Positions 9,250-19,026 of a stretch of DNA of 64,000 nt are shown piece after piece. The position numbers were made by a program, and so were the translations under genes. This DNA comes from CAVWUA01 sp963758025 (GTDB lineage Bacteria; Planctomycetota; Planctomycetia; Isosphaerales; Isosphaeraceae), in the NCBI GenBank assembly GCA_963758025.1, contig CAVWUA010000009.1, positions 62,001 through 126,000 of the forward strand, read 5' to 3'. The notes under the pieces were generated by a model that saw nothing but the letters and a program-made list of their open reading frames with translations, had not been told where the DNA came from and made no database searches. Numbering within the stretch: the stretch's first letter is position 1; every line of letters begins with the position of its first letter.

Positions 9250-9435
9250 ATGGCCGAGACGCAACTGACTCTCAACGCGGAGGAACGGGAGTATCTGGAG
9301 CGCCTGCTCCAGGCGGCGCTACAGGAGACCCGGTCCGAGGTCCATCACACCCACACGCCAGATTTCCGCGATAAGGTCCAGCACGAGGAATCCGTGGTGC
9401 GCGGCTTGCTAACGAAGGTTCAGTCCGCTACCTGA
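9250..9435 (+). CDS. small conserved-looking protein (61 aa)
   Basis: ATG with an AAAGGAG site 6 nt upstream. The product is acidic and probably all-helical: 'LNAEEREYLERLLQAALQETRSEVHHTHTPDFRDKV', followed by 'EESVVRGLLTKVQ'. The pattern resembles short stand-alone helical proteins common in environmental bacteria. It has no signal peptide and no membrane segment. It lies between the DUF4336 gene and cbiD on the same strand. No function can be assigned. Confidence 0.65.
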   Translation: MAETQLTLNAEEREYLERLLQAALQETRSEVHHTHTPDFRDKVQHEESVVRGLLTKVQSAT

Positions 9436-9572
9436 GAGTATGGACGTTGAGATTCTTGCAGGGTGGTTGGAGCGGAGTAAGGTTCGGTGAACTCCGATCA
9501 GACACCGCCTCCAACCCACTCTACGGCTTTCGAGCCCGCCACCCGAGTCGCCCAAAACGCAGCCTTTTTTTG

Positions 9573-10717
9573 ATGATCGAGACCGACCGACCCGCCTTCG
9601 AGATCGTCCGCGGCCTGACCGTGCCCCCGCGTAACCCGCAAGGGACCCGCGAAGGCTACACGACCGGCGCCTGCGCGGCCGCCGCGGCGCAGGCGGCGTG
9701 CCGCGTGCTCGCGCGCGACGAACGGCCGGAGGCGGTCGCGGTCCCGTCCCCCTTGGGGTTCGACCTGCAGATCCCGATCAACCGCCTGGCATTTGCCGAC
9801 GGCATCGCCCGGGCCGGCGTCATCAAGGACGGCGGCGACGATCCCGATGTGACCCACGGCGCGGAGGTCATCGTCGCCGTCCATCGGGTGGCGGAACCGG
9901 GCGTTCATATCCGAGGAGGGGAGGGGGTCGGCACGGTGACGCAACGGGGCCTGGAATTGCCGCCCGGCTCCCCCGCGATCAACCCCGTTCCGCGCCGGAT
10001 GATCGCCGATGGGGTCGCGCTCGCACTCGGGACCGATCGGCCCGAGCCGGGGGTCGAGGTCACGGTGTCGGTCCCCGGCGGCGAAAAACTGGCCGAACGG
10101 ACGCTCAACGCACGGATCGGCATTTTAGGGGGCCTCTCGATCCTGGGAACGACCGGCATCGTGCGGCCGATGAGCACGGCGAGCTGGCGGGCGTCGGTCG
10201 TGCAGTCGATCGACGTGGCGGCGGCCAACAGCGTCCGGCACATCGTCTTGACGACCGGCGGGCGCAGCGAGCGCTTGCGCGCGGGGTTTACCCCGATCTG
10301 CCCGAGATGGCGTTCGTGCAGATGGGCATCTTCACCGGCGACAGCCTGAAGCGGGCCGTCGAGCGGGACGTCGAGCGCGTGACGGTTTGCGGCATGATCG
10401 GTAAGATAGCGAAGCTCGCCACCGGCCAGATGCAGACGCACGTGGCCGGGGGCGGGGTCGATGTCGGTTTCCTGGCCGGGCTGGCCCGGCAAGCGGGCGC
10501 GGCGGAAGACCTGGTCGAGGCGATCGCCGCGGCGAACACGGCGAGGCACGTGGAGGAACTGATCGACGAGGCCGGCTTCGTCGTCTTCTACCGCCACGTC
10601 GCTGACCTGGCCGCCGCCGCTTGCCACGCCCACGCCGGGGGCCGGCTCGACCTGGACGTGATCTTGTTCGACTTCGATGGGAACGAACTCGCCAGGACGA
10701 CGGCACCGAGGCACTGA
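9573..10717 (+). CDS. cbiD: cobalt-precorrin-5B C1-methyltransferase (frameshifted near 10278)
   Basis: 'TREGYTTGACAAAAAQAACRVL' near the N-terminus is the CbiD signature, followed by 'AGVIKDGGDDPDVTHGAEV' and 'GILGGLSILGTTGIVRPMS'. Conserved sequence continues in a second frame as 'GVYPDLPEMAFVQMGIFTGDSLK', 'VCGMIGKIAKLATGQMQTH' and 'VDVGFLAGLARQAGA'. One missing base near 10278 separates 'GGRSER' from 'RGVYPDLPE'. CbiD methylates C1 in the anaerobic, cobalt-early route, which identifies the pathway type despite the Cob-style names of neighbours. The restored length of about 381 aa is normal. Confidence 0.88.
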
Positions 10718-10720
10718 CGC

Positions 10721-11101
10721 ATGGAACCGAGGGAATCGCTGTTTGACGGGCTGCGCCACTACCTGCACACGATCATCGAGCGGCCCGGAATGTTCGGCTC
10801 GCCGGAAACGGCCGAGGGGATGATCGTCCAGGCGATGACCGACCTGCTGGCCCTGCGTCGCGGAATCTCTCCCGGCGAGGCGGCGGCCCTGGTCAACAAG
10901 ACCATCCACGACGTCTTCCACGATCAAGGGATGGACCCGGAACTCTGGACGTTCCTCTGTCAGACTCGTCCGCGCGACCAGATCAACGTGCTGCCCAGCC
11001 GGCCGTTTGGCGACGACGAGTACCCAATCGCCTACAACGCCCTGAGCGACCGCGCCCGCGAGGTTTCCCGGCGGCTCGATCTGGCCTTTCTGGGGGTCTG
11101 A
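10721..11101 (+). CDS. hypothetical protein within the cobalamin cluster (126 aa)
   Basis: ATG start three bases after the cbiD stop and a stop five bases before cbiE, so it is very probably co-transcribed. The product is a soluble helical protein: 'LFDGLRHYLHTIIERPGMFG' at the start, 'FHDQGMDPELWTFLCQT' in the middle, and a basic C-terminal helix. No Cys cluster, membrane segment or recognisable cofactor motif is present. I do not recognise the family. Tight packing inside the cobalamin genes is the only functional hint. Confidence 0.75.
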   Translation: MEPRESLFDGLRHYLHTIIERPGMFGSPETAEGMIVQAMTDLLALRRGISPGEAAALVNKTIHDVFHDQGMDPELWTFLCQTRPRDQINVLPSRPFGDDEYPIAYNALSDRAREVSRRLDLAFLGV

Positions 11102-11105
11102 CACC

Positions 11106-12354
11106 GTGCCCCTGCCGCCTGTCGCCATCATCGGGATCGGGGCGGACGGCCTGCCGGGACTTCGGCCCGAGGCCCGCGCGACGATCGCCGGCGCGACGTT
11201 TCTCGCCGGGGGACGGCGGCACCTGGAATCGGTCGGCCCGACCGCCGCCGAGATGTTCCCGATCGCCGACAACCTGCGCGCCTGGCCGGACGGCTCCGCG
11301 ACCGCCGCCCCGACGAGCGCTGCGTCGTCCTGGCCTCCGGCGATCCGCTGTTCTTCGGCATCGGGCGCTTTCTCGGCGAGGCGCTCGGGCGCGACCAGAT
11401 CCGGGTCGAGCCGGCGGTCTCCAGCATCGCCCTGGCGTTCGCCCGCGTGGGGCTCTCCTGGCACGACGCGACGATCGCCAGCATCCACGGTCGCCCCCTG
11501 GCGCGGACCCTGCTCCCCTTGCTGGGCCGTTCCCGGATCGGCCTGTTCACGCGCGACGGCGACAGCCCGTCGGCCGTCGCGGCGTTCTTCCTCGACCGGG
11601 GCCTGGACGATTACGACGCCTGGGTCTGCGAGAATTTGGGCTCTGACACCGAGCGCGTCACCCCCGCCCCCCTGGCCGACCTGCGCGGGCGGCAGTTCGG
11701 CGATCTCAACATCCTGATCCTGCAACGTCGCGGTACGCCGGAGATCATTTCCTCGGGCATCATCCCCGACAACCGCTTCGCCCGACCGTCGAGCGGGCCA
11801 GTGCTGTTGACCCACGAGGACATCCGGGCGTTGACCCTGGCGAGGTTCCGCGACCTCCCCCCCGACGGCCCGCTCTGGGACATCGGCGCGGGCCTGGGCG
11901 GGATGGCCGTCACGCTGGCGAAGGCGTTCCCCGACCGCGAGGTGATCGCGTTCGAGCGGAGCGAGACGCAGGCGGGCTACCTCGTCGAGAACCGCCGCCG
12001 GTTCGCCGCGTACAACCTCCGAGCCGTCATTGGCGAGGCCCCCGCGTGTCTCGACGCCGAGCCGGAGCAGCCCGCGGGCGTCTTCCTCGGCGGCTCGGGG
12101 GGCCAACTCGACCCGATCCTCGACCGGATTCTCGACCGGCTCCCACCGGGCGGCGTGCTGCTGGCGAACTTCGTCGGCCTGGAGAACCTCACGAGGCTTT
12201 TGGAGCGGCTCAAAGGGGCGGGCTGGCCGTTGGAGACCGCGCACGCCGCGATCAGTCACGCGCAGCCGCTCGCCGGCCTGACGACCTTCGTTCCCCAGCG
12301 CCCGGTGTGGATCGTCCGGCGCGGCGACCGGCGACCGCTTTACCTCCTACTTGA
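11106..12354 (+). CDS. cbiET: precorrin-6Y methylase/decarboxylase CbiE-CbiT (frameshifted near 11310)
   Basis: The N-terminal CbiE domain starts GTG with 'VAIIGIGADGLPGLRPEAR' and, after an indel in the CCCC run near 11310, continues as 'DERCVVLASGDPLFFGIGRF'. The C-terminal CbiT domain begins near 'TPEIISSGIIPDNRFARP' and has the SAM motif 'LWDIGAGLGGMAVTLAK'. Together they methylate C5 and C15 and decarboxylate the C12 acetate. The frame stays open into the membrane protein downstream. Since CbiT normally ends about 'FVPQRPVWIVRRG', I place the end at a TGA at 12352-12354, which needs another small indel. The exact C-terminus is therefore uncertain. Confidence 0.83.
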
Positions 12355-12364
12355 TCGTTCCACC

Positions 12365-13025
12365 ATGCCCGAACGCTCCGGCTGGACCGTCTCCGAGATC
12401 ATGTGGGGCGTGGCGCTGACGTCGCTCGGGCTGGCGGCGATCCTCGCGCCGGTGGACGCGGCGGGGCTGGTCGGATTGGTGACGGTCGGGCATACGCTCT
12501 GGCTGGTGGCCTACCGGCTCGACCGCCAGCCGGTGACCGGATGGCCGCCCGGGTCGGCGGTGGTGGTGCCCACGCTGTTGACCGCCTATCTGATCGAAAC
12601 GTTCGGCATGGCCGGCGCTCTTCGCAGGAGAGAGGTTTCTGGGCCTCTGCTGGTTCGGCCTGGCGATGACGTTCGTACCGATCGGCATTCTCACCGCACG
12701 CAAGCGGGCGCCGGCGGATATGAACTTCCTCTGCCAGGTGGCGTTTCACGTGCTCATGGCAACGCCGATCGTCAGCATGATCGGCGTGATGTTGTTCGAC
12801 CCATCGGACATGAACAGCCTGAAACTGGCATCCGCCGCCCTGCTGGCCCTGACCATGCTGGTCGTCATGACGGCTGCGGGGGCCTTGCTGGTGGTGCTGC
12901 TGGTCATGACGATCATCATCGAGTGCTACCAGCCTCCCCACCGTCGCGACGTCCCCGGCCTGGTCCTGCTGTTCCATCAGGCGGCCTTCACCGTAATGGT
13001 GTTCCGGTTATCCGGCTTTCATTGA
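12365..13025 (+). CDS. polytopic membrane protein (frameshifted near 12615)
   Basis: ATG at 12365 begins 'MPERSGWTVSEIMWGVALTSLG'. Hydrophobic segments follow (about residues 14-33, 38-56, 68-84), and after one missing base near 12615 the product continues as 'ERFLGLCWFGLAMTFVPIGIL' with three further segments. The result is about 220 aa with six or so transmembrane helices and no recognised transporter motif. Codon use and spacing fit the cobalamin operon, so a role in cobalamin, cobalt or precursor handling is possible but only inferred. Confidence 0.6.
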
Positions 13026-13056
13026 CCGTATTCCCCGAACGAGCGAGCCAACAACC

Positions 13057-13863
13057 ATGCCCCACTATCTCTGCGTAACCTGTGGCGTGCAGTTTGCCGA
13101 ATCCAATTCACCTCCCCCACGTTGCCCCGTCTGCGAGGACGAACGGCAATACGTCGGCTGGGACGGCCAGCAGTGGACGACCCTCGACGCCTTGCGGCCG
13201 GACCATCAGAACAACATCAAGGAGGAGGAACCGGGTCTGTTCTCCCTCCACACCCGTCCGAAGTTCGCCATCGGCCAGCGCTGTTTCTTGATCCAGTCCC
13301 CAGGCGGCAACGTGCTCTGGGATTGCCTCTCCCTGATCGACGACGCCACCGTCGCCGCCGTCCGCGAGCGTGGCGGGCTGGCGGCCATCGCGATCTCGCA
13401 TCCGCATTTCTACGCGTCGATGATCGAGTGGAGCCGCGCCTTCGGTGGCATACCGATCTACCTGCACGCCGACGACCGGGAATGGATCATGCGGCCTGAT
13501 TCCCCCATCGTCCTCTGGGAAGGGGAGACCCACCCCTTGCACGACGGCCTGACCCTGATCCGCTGCGGCGGCCACTTCGAGGGCAGCACCGTCTTGCACT
13601 GGCCCAACGGCGCGGGTGGCCGAGGCGCGCTCTTCTCTGGCGACACGATCCAGGTCGTTCAGGACCGCCGTTACGTCACCTTCATGCGCAGCTATCCCAA
13701 TTTCATCCCCTTGCCCGCCGCGACCATCCGGCAGATCGTCGAGGCGGTCGAACCATTCGACTTCGACCGGATCTACGGGATGTTCCCCGCCTTGACCGTC
13801 GCCAACGACGGCAAAGCGGCCGTCCGCCGCTCGGCCGAGCGTTACCTGCGAGCGATCGGGTGA
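13057..13863 (+). CDS. MBL-fold metallohydrolase with N-terminal zinc-ribbon
   Basis: Residues 1-30 hold a rubredoxin-like Cys pair set (CVTCG ... CPVCED). Residues about 60-268 follow a metallo-beta-lactamase fold: 'IQSPGGNVLWDCLSLID', the short metal motif 'ISHPHFYASMIEW', 'IRCGGHFEGSTVLHW' and 'ALFSGDTIQVV'. The family is a widespread set of single-domain hydrolases whose substrate is unknown. The Cys ribbon may bind zinc or iron; the sequence cannot say which. It lies 31 bases after the membrane protein on the same strand, possibly the last gene of the cluster. Confidence 0.85.
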   Translation: MPHYLCVTCGVQFAESNSPPPRCPVCEDERQYVGWDGQQWTTLDALRPDHQNNIKEEEPGLFSLHTRPKFAIGQRCFLIQSPGGNVLWDCLSLIDDATVAAVRERGGLAAIAISHPHFYASMIEWSRAFGGIPIYLHADDREWIMRPDSPIVLWEGETHPLHDGLTLIRCGGHFEGSTVLHWPNGAGGRGALFSGDTIQVVQDRRYVTFMRSYPNFIPLPAATIRQIVEAVEPFDFDRIYGMFPALTVANDGKAAVRRSAERYLRAIG

Positions 13864-14077
13864 GGTCAGGGGTGGACTTCTTCCCCATTTACCAGCGAAG
13901 ATAAGAGGGCGGACGTGATAGGATGGTGGCGGTCACCGACCTGCTGAGCCTGAGCGTACCGGTTGGTGAACGTGCAAAATTTTGCCGGGCAGGCGGAGCC
14001 GAGGACAACCGGTAGCAGAAGACAATGTCGCGGAATATCGTCGAGCGCACTTCTAAAACACATTTAAGGCTAACAGC

Positions 14078-14689
14078 ATGTCAAGCTGGGCAGGAGCCGG
14101 TTTGTGGATTCTGATTGGCGTGATCGGGGCAGCAATACTCACAAAAGTTTTATTGCCGTCCGTCGGACGATGGGGCTATGAAAAACTAATTACCGAGCGA
14201 AAGGTCAGGGAGAAAGATCGCAAACGCAAACAACAAATTCGGCTTCTCTTACGTGAAAGTTTTGCATGGAATCTGGAACTTCTTGAAAAAATGGATCATA
14301 TGATGTCGAACAAGAACGAGAAAGAAAGACAAGTGCCTACTTTTAATATAGATATTCCAATTCTTGAATCGACAGCAGGGCTTATACAGTTGGAAGTATT
14401 GGATGACGTTGAAGCATATAAGGTAATTGACAGAGCCAGATTTGAACTTTCCCATGTAGAACGCAAAGTTAATTGGGTTTCAAACATGTACATGAATAGG
14501 CCAAGATCGCTACCTTCACCGGAATCCAAATCCCTTGATGCAAGAGATGAGGTATTCTTCCAGCTCGTCCGCTCGACGCTCCTGTTAATTCGAAGCTGCG
14601 AAGGGGATTGCCGCAGGGCGATTGCCGAACTGGATCGGCTGGAAACGTCCGCGAGTCCATCGAAGCCTAAGTGGTATTCCACGAAGTAA
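14078..14689 (+). CDS. AT-rich orphan membrane-anchored protein (203 aa)
   Basis: One N-terminal transmembrane helix (residues 8-27, 'LWILIGVIGAAILTKVLLP') is followed by a Lys/Arg-rich helical segment and a soluble domain. Codon use is strikingly AT-rich (AAA, TTT, GAA) beside neighbours that use G/C at third positions, a sign of recent transfer. No family is recognised. The 210 bases upstream contain no gene. Nothing around it shows att sites or an integrase. Confidence 0.6.
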   Translation: MSSWAGAGLWILIGVIGAAILTKVLLPSVGRWGYEKLITERKVREKDRKRKQQIRLLLRESFAWNLELLEKMDHMMSNKNEKERQVPTFNIDIPILESTAGLIQLEVLDDVEAYKVIDRARFELSHVERKVNWVSNMYMNRPRSLPSPESKSLDARDEVFFQLVRSTLLLIRSCEGDCRRAIAELDRLETSASPSKPKWYSTK

Positions 14690-15149
14690 AGCGGGGTGGA
14701 TCGCCGAGACATACCATATCGAGGAAGTTGCGGTTTCGGCGACCTACCTTACGGGACTGTACGACTAGGGCGGGACGCGACTAACTTCCATTGATCGTGT
14801 AGCAATAGCCTTTCAGAACGAGGTCTCCCGAGTGCGTCCTCCTTGGCTTGCGGAGGCCGAGATCGTCAATACTCGTTTCTAATCGGATTGTTCCACCCGT
14901 CGCGGCCGAAAACTTGCAATGCCGCCGTGTTGGCGTCGCTTGCGAAATCATCCTCCAGCGAGGCGCGCACGTACTGGTTACAAGATCACACAGGTCACAC
15001 AGGGCTGCGGATCTTTTATCCGCACCGCCGCGCCCCGCTCGACGGCCTTTCGCTGTTCTTCGTTAGTGCCTCCGACCAAGATTGTTCCCGACCGCCTGAA
15101 TTGTGAAAGGTGGATCTTCGCTGTCACTCCACGCGCGATCCGCATGGAT
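14690..15149. other. non-coding stretch
   Basis: I see no convincing gene here. Short ORFs exist in several frames but lack ribosome sites and sensible composition. Confidence 0.5.
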
Positions 15150-15431
15150 TTACGCAACGTCGGGTGCCGACGGCTCCCGGATTGTGATCGTGCGATTGGT
15201 GGACACGTCATGCATCAGCGTCCGCTGGCCGCCCGGCCAGCGGACTTCCAGCTCATCAACCTTCGATGCCGGACCCAGGCCGAAGTGCAGATCCAGGGCG
15301 TTCTGCGACTGGTAGGAGGAGCCGCTCCGCAACTCGCGTCCCTGCGTCCGGCCGTCCGCCTTGAGGGCGGCGGAGGCGCCGATCGCCAGGCCGCCGTGGC
15401 GGTTGAGGAGCCGGAGCTTGATCCAGTAGCC
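15150..15431 (-). pseudogene. ASPIC/UnbV domain C-terminal remnant
   Basis: About 90 residues match the C-terminal UnbV domain of secreted FG-GAP/CRTAC1-type proteins: 'GYWIKLRLLNRHGG', 'IGASAALKADGRTQ', 'ELRSGSSYQSQNALDLHFGLG' and 'VDELEVRWPGGQRTL'. The FG-GAP propeller and signal peptide that should precede it are absent; upstream only scraps of open frame exist to about 15700. I take it for the relic of a deleted gene. Confidence 0.65.
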
Positions 15432-15941
15432 GGCCCGCTTCGTAACGATCTCGGCCACCGCGCATGCCGAAGGACCCGGCCTGGATCTTCTCCTCCCAGG
15501 TGATCGCGCGAGGGGCCACAAGATCCTCGTCCATCGTGGCCTCGATATCGTTATTCACTCGCCAATGCCTACACACGTCATCACGCAAGCCGGGTGAGGC
15601 AGGGCCTGCCCCCCTGAGGAGACTTGGGAGCAAGCCGTAACGGATCATCGTATCGAAGCAACCTCGGCAACACGCACAAAAAAGCACGCTCCGAGAATCA
15701 CCCCTCATGAAATTCTAGTCCGCGGTTGCGGCAGGCCTGCGGGACGGTCTGGCTGGGGTCCGCGATCCCGGCCGGTTTCATCGGAAGGGCTCGAAAAGGG
15801 GATGGCCTATCCATGTTCATGAATAGGCCCGTCCTTCCTTCCATCGAGCGGCTGCTGAGCCTGGCCGCGTGACACAGGGGAAAATCTCGCGGAAAGTACC
15901 GCTCCGGCAGCGCGTGGTCCGGAAATCATCCCGGCGGACAT
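15432..15941. other. non-coding or degenerate stretch
   Basis: Lies between the UnbV relic and the HTTM gene. A minus-strand open stretch (to about 15700) adjoining the relic may be more of the dead gene ('VNNDIEATMDEDLVAPRAIT'). No intact gene is visible. Confidence 0.4.
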
Positions 15942-17022
15942 TCAGCGCCGTCGATGATCTCCGCCATCGACCGTCAGAACGGGCTCCGGAGCTTCTCGTC
16001 GGCCGAACCACATCCCGGCTCCCTGGGGTATGGCGGGGAATGGCTCCGCGGCTGGCTTCGCTCTCGCTCTCCCCCAACGGTGTGCCAGGGCCGCGACGAA
16101 CTGCCGGACCGCCTCGTTCGGCAAGAACGATGCGCAACCGACCAGCATGATCAAGCCGAACGTCCACATCCCCAGGCAGGCCCCGATCCCCACATGCAGC
16201 ACAACCGCCCCGACCAGCACGAGGGGCCTCCAGAGCCGGAACCAGATCAGCACGCAAAAGGACAGCTCCCAGAGCACGCTGAGATGCGTGGTGAGATTCA
16301 CCAGCCAGGGATGCCAGGCCATCCAGGTCATATCGCTCGACTGGTACTCCAGGTTCGCGAAGGCCATCCACATCGCCTCGCCATTCCACCACGCCAGCCC
16401 TTGCAACTTCGAGATTCCGGCGAACAAGTAGATCACACACATATGAACCTGAATCAGCCGCTGCGCCAGATTGGCGCCGACGCTCGGGGCCGTCCGCCAT
16501 GCCTCCACTCCTTGCCGACGGCAAGCGAACCCGTGGTCGAGCGAAAGCGCGCGCCCGCTCGGTCCAATGGACAGATAGAGCGTCAGCATGACGTTGATCT
16601 GATCCAGGCCGAACAAGGCGGCCGGAGGCGCGGTGGACGAACGAGATCGCGACGATCAGCGACAGAACCGACGTCACGCGGGTCCAGAGGCCGATCGTGA
16701 ACAGCGTCAGAATCACCATCGAGAGGCCATAGGCGTGCCACATCCACTCCGAAGGGACCCACCACCAGAACGAGTAAGCGGATTCGTTGCTCTGGAGCGA
16801 CTGCACCAGTTCCGTGTTGAGCCAACTCGTCGGACCGAAAAAGTCCTCCAGCGCCAATCCCCAGACGGCGTGCGTGTAGAGGAGCATCAGGCCGGTCAGG
16901 ATACGGAGCACGCCCAGCAGCGTCGGATCGGCCGGGGAGTACCAGAAGGCGTTCCACCCCTCGGCCAACGACCGCGCGAAGTTCGCCACGTACTGGACGA
17001 TGGGATCGACTACTCGTCGCAT
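15942..17022 (-). CDS. HTTM-domain (vitamin K-dependent gamma-carboxylase-like) membrane protein (frameshifted near 16628)
   Basis: The N-terminal half has 'LLGVLRILTGLMLLYTHAVWGL', 'FFGPTSWLN' and 'WHAYGLSMVILTLFTIGLWTR'. After one missing base near 16628 the second half reads 'LFGLDQINVMLTLYLSIGPSG', 'MCVIYLFAGISKLQGLAWW' and 'AWHPWLVNLTTHLSVLWEL'. This is the HTTM domain of bacterial proteins related to gamma-carboxylase, with about eight membrane helices. Bacterial members have unknown function. The start overlaps the end of the next upstream gene by 13 bases, so the two are co-expressed and probably act as a pair. Confidence 0.8.
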
Positions 17023-17588
17023 TGGAAGACCCCTAAAGGCTGTTCTTCATAACTGGCAGGATCATCCAGTTGCACGCCATTGCGGACCATCTCCATGGTT
17101 GGGAGATGATGGATCTGTCGAGACAGGCTGACGCGCGACACGCCGTACTTGTGGCAGAGATGCTCCGCGTAGGAGGCATACCATTGCTCCTCAAGTTCCG
17201 GCGGCGCACCGTTCATGTGTTCGGACAGCATGAAATGCCGGTGATACAGCAGGCGGGGCTTGATCTCGCGGTTGGGAATCCGCCCGCGAATCACGGTCCC
17301 ATCCTCGCGCTCCGCCACATAAGCCAGCAACGTGCTCTGGCCCGGTTCGGGGGCGAAAAAGTGGTACCCGTGATTGAGATACAGAACTTGCAGGTAAGGC
17401 CGGAACACGTTCCAGACCGACTGGATCAGGTTGGACGAGGGGCTGACGGACGCCGGGGCAATGATGATGGCTGAGACGTGAAGAACGAGCCAGAGATTGA
17501 CAGCCCATCGCAGAAACCTCCGTCCGGTCCGTCGGGAATCGGTCGCCGTCGCGGAAACCTCAGAGGCATGATTCAAGCGGTATTGCAC
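17010..17588 (-). CDS. membrane-anchored partner of the HTTM protein
   Basis: One transmembrane helix ('FLRWAVNLWLVLHVSAIIIAP', about residues 24-44) precedes a soluble domain with 'LYLNHGYHFFAPEPGQSTLLAYV' and 'RLLYHRHFMLSEHMNG'. A GTG at 17588 is the most natural start; the frame is open further upstream but that part looks non-coding. The 3' end overlaps the HTTM gene start, and this two-gene arrangement is, from memory, common in planctomycetes. The 'HGYHFFAPEPG' motif is the distinctive feature. No enzymatic function is known. Confidence 0.7.
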   Translation of the reverse strand: MQYRLNHASEVSATATDSRRTGRRFLRWAVNLWLVLHVSAIIIAPASVSPSSNLIQSVWNVFRPYLQVLYLNHGYHFFAPEPGQSTLLAYVAEREDGTVIRGRIPNREIKPRLLYHRHFMLSEHMNGAPPELEEQWYASYAEHLCHKYGVSRVSLSRQIHHLPTMEMVRNGVQLDDPASYEEQPLGVFQCDE

Positions 17589-17735
17589 GTGACTCGCTCC
17601 AACCCAGAATCGCCGAGAGAATGGGAGAACCCGCGGGGAAGACGGCTCCTTCCGTCTTCCCGCTGTACTTCCCTGTCGCAACGCTGGTCTGTGGGACCCG
17701 TTACGCGGAAGCCGATTTGGCGTTGCCCGTGGTTT

Positions 17736-18452
17736 TTAGCGGCTGGCGGCCGGCGAGACGGACGCCACCAGGTCCTTGTTCTGCTCGTCGAACGTGACAG
17801 CGACATCGACCTCTTCACCCGCCGCGACGGCCGCCTTGGTCACCTTCGAGATCGTCTGGCCGTTTTGCTCGACCTCGACCTTCACGGTGTAGATGTGCTC
17901 CTCACCATCCCGCAACTCCGGAGTGACGAACCGGCGCTGCGTGCCGGTGAGCGTCATGAGCTGGTCTTGGAGATAGACCTTCGCGTCCGTGGGAACCGTC
18001 ACATTCAGGTAGCCCACGCGCGTCTCGGCCGCGGCCGTGGTGGCACCGGCGTTCGAGGCGACATAGTACCCACCGCTGGAGCCTTGCGAACCCCACGAGC
18101 CCCCGCTGGAACCATAGGAGCCATAGGAGCCGCCGCTGGAACCATGAGAGCCGCCGCTGGAACCATGAGAGCCGCCGCTGGAGCCGTGAGAGCGGCGATG
18201 GAAAAGACCACCGTGGGAGCGCTTATGGGAACCGCCGCTCGAACCGTGAGAACCGCCGCTCGAACCGTGGGAACCGCCGCTCGAACCGTGGGAACTGCCG
18301 CTCGAACTGTGGGAACCGCCGCTCGAACCGTGGGAACCGCCGCTGGAGCCATGATTGAATAGCCCGGCCGAGGCCGAATCCGCCCCGACGAAGGTGAAGG
18401 CCAACGCACTCAGTGATGCGACCGCGAAGCTCGACCAGCGAAAAATCTTCAT
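17736..18452 (-). CDS. TIGR03000-domain secreted protein with Ser/Gly/His repeats
   Basis: Signal peptide (residues 1-29, ending SASAG). Residues about 30-125 are low-complexity repeats of H-G-S-S-G-G-S, interrupted by a KRSHGGLFHRRSHG basic patch. The C-terminal 80 residues form the planctomycete TIGR03000 domain: 'GYLNVTVPTDAKVYLQDQLM', 'GTQRRFVTPELRDGEEHIYTV'. Such proteins are secreted and presumed envelope-associated; function is unknown. The repeat is visible in DNA at 18065-18350 as reiterated CCGCTGGAACC/GAGCC units, a likely site of copy-number change. Confidence 0.85.
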   Translation of the reverse strand: MKIFRWSSFAVASLSALAFTFVGADSASAGLFNHGSSGGSHGSSGGSHSSSGSSHGSSGGSHGSSGGSHGSSGGSHKRSHGGLFHRRSHGSSGGSHGSSGGSHGSSGGSYGSYGSSGGSWGSQGSSGGYYVASNAGATTAAAETRVGYLNVTVPTDAKVYLQDQLMTLTGTQRRFVTPELRDGEEHIYTVKVEVEQNGQTISKVTKAAVAAGEEVDVAVTFDEQNKDLVASVSPAASR

Positions 18453-19026
18453 TTGAGGATTACCCCTGTTGATAAGAAGCTCTTCGTGAATTGCGCACTC
18501 AATTTCAACGAACATCCGAATACTGCTGACTTGATACTTCTACCGCGCACACCCCTTTCGTTCTGATGGGGTCCGACGAAGCCATCGTCCGGCGCAGAAA
18601 GCCAATCCACATCTGGGAGATGTTATCCTGGCATTCAATCACACATGGCTTGCCTGACCGTCTCCCCAAAAGGAAGGAAACGCCCCCAGTGCCAGACTCA
18701 AAAAATGGCTCGATCTCTCCCGCGTCGGAGGTCTGGGGCCCAGAGCTTTGTAAATTTACGCATATTAGGTAAATTGTACAGTCTGAAGTTACAAGGTGAT
18801 TTAGGCAAAGTCAAAACCTTTGGGATTTCTATCGCTGCGAGATGAGGATCACAGACTCGACTTGGTCCTTATGCAAGCGGCGCCGGAAATCCGAACTCGG
18901 AGGTTCGGAGGTTCGTGTGGGGTAAATCGGGATGAAATCCCGGGCCGTCGTCGCTACACTGGGAGGATGCGCCCGAGCCGGACGTAGTTGCGTCCGCAAT
19001 GCCTTGCTGTTGAGAGACCTCCGACA
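18453..19026. other. intergenic region with an AT-rich core
   Basis: No gene supported. The segment 18745-18830 is markedly AT-rich compared with its surroundings and may hold promoter elements for leuC, but I cannot define -35/-10 boxes with confidence. Confidence 0.4.

Noticed and set aside
9905..12259. Long minus-strand ORF (784 codons) opposite cbiD and cbiET
   Set aside because: Arg/Gly/Pro-rich composition, no domain, no ribosome site; it mirrors conserved genes on the plus strand, an effect of high GC third positions.
12346..12365. CbiET-membrane protein fusion
   Set aside because: Open frame only because of a likely indel; CbiT ends before the ATG at 12365 in known proteins.
15817..17022. 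401-codon reading of the HTTM gene in a single frame
   Set aside because: After about residue 131 the composition turns to non-membrane Arg-rich sequence; the membrane helices continue in the other frame.
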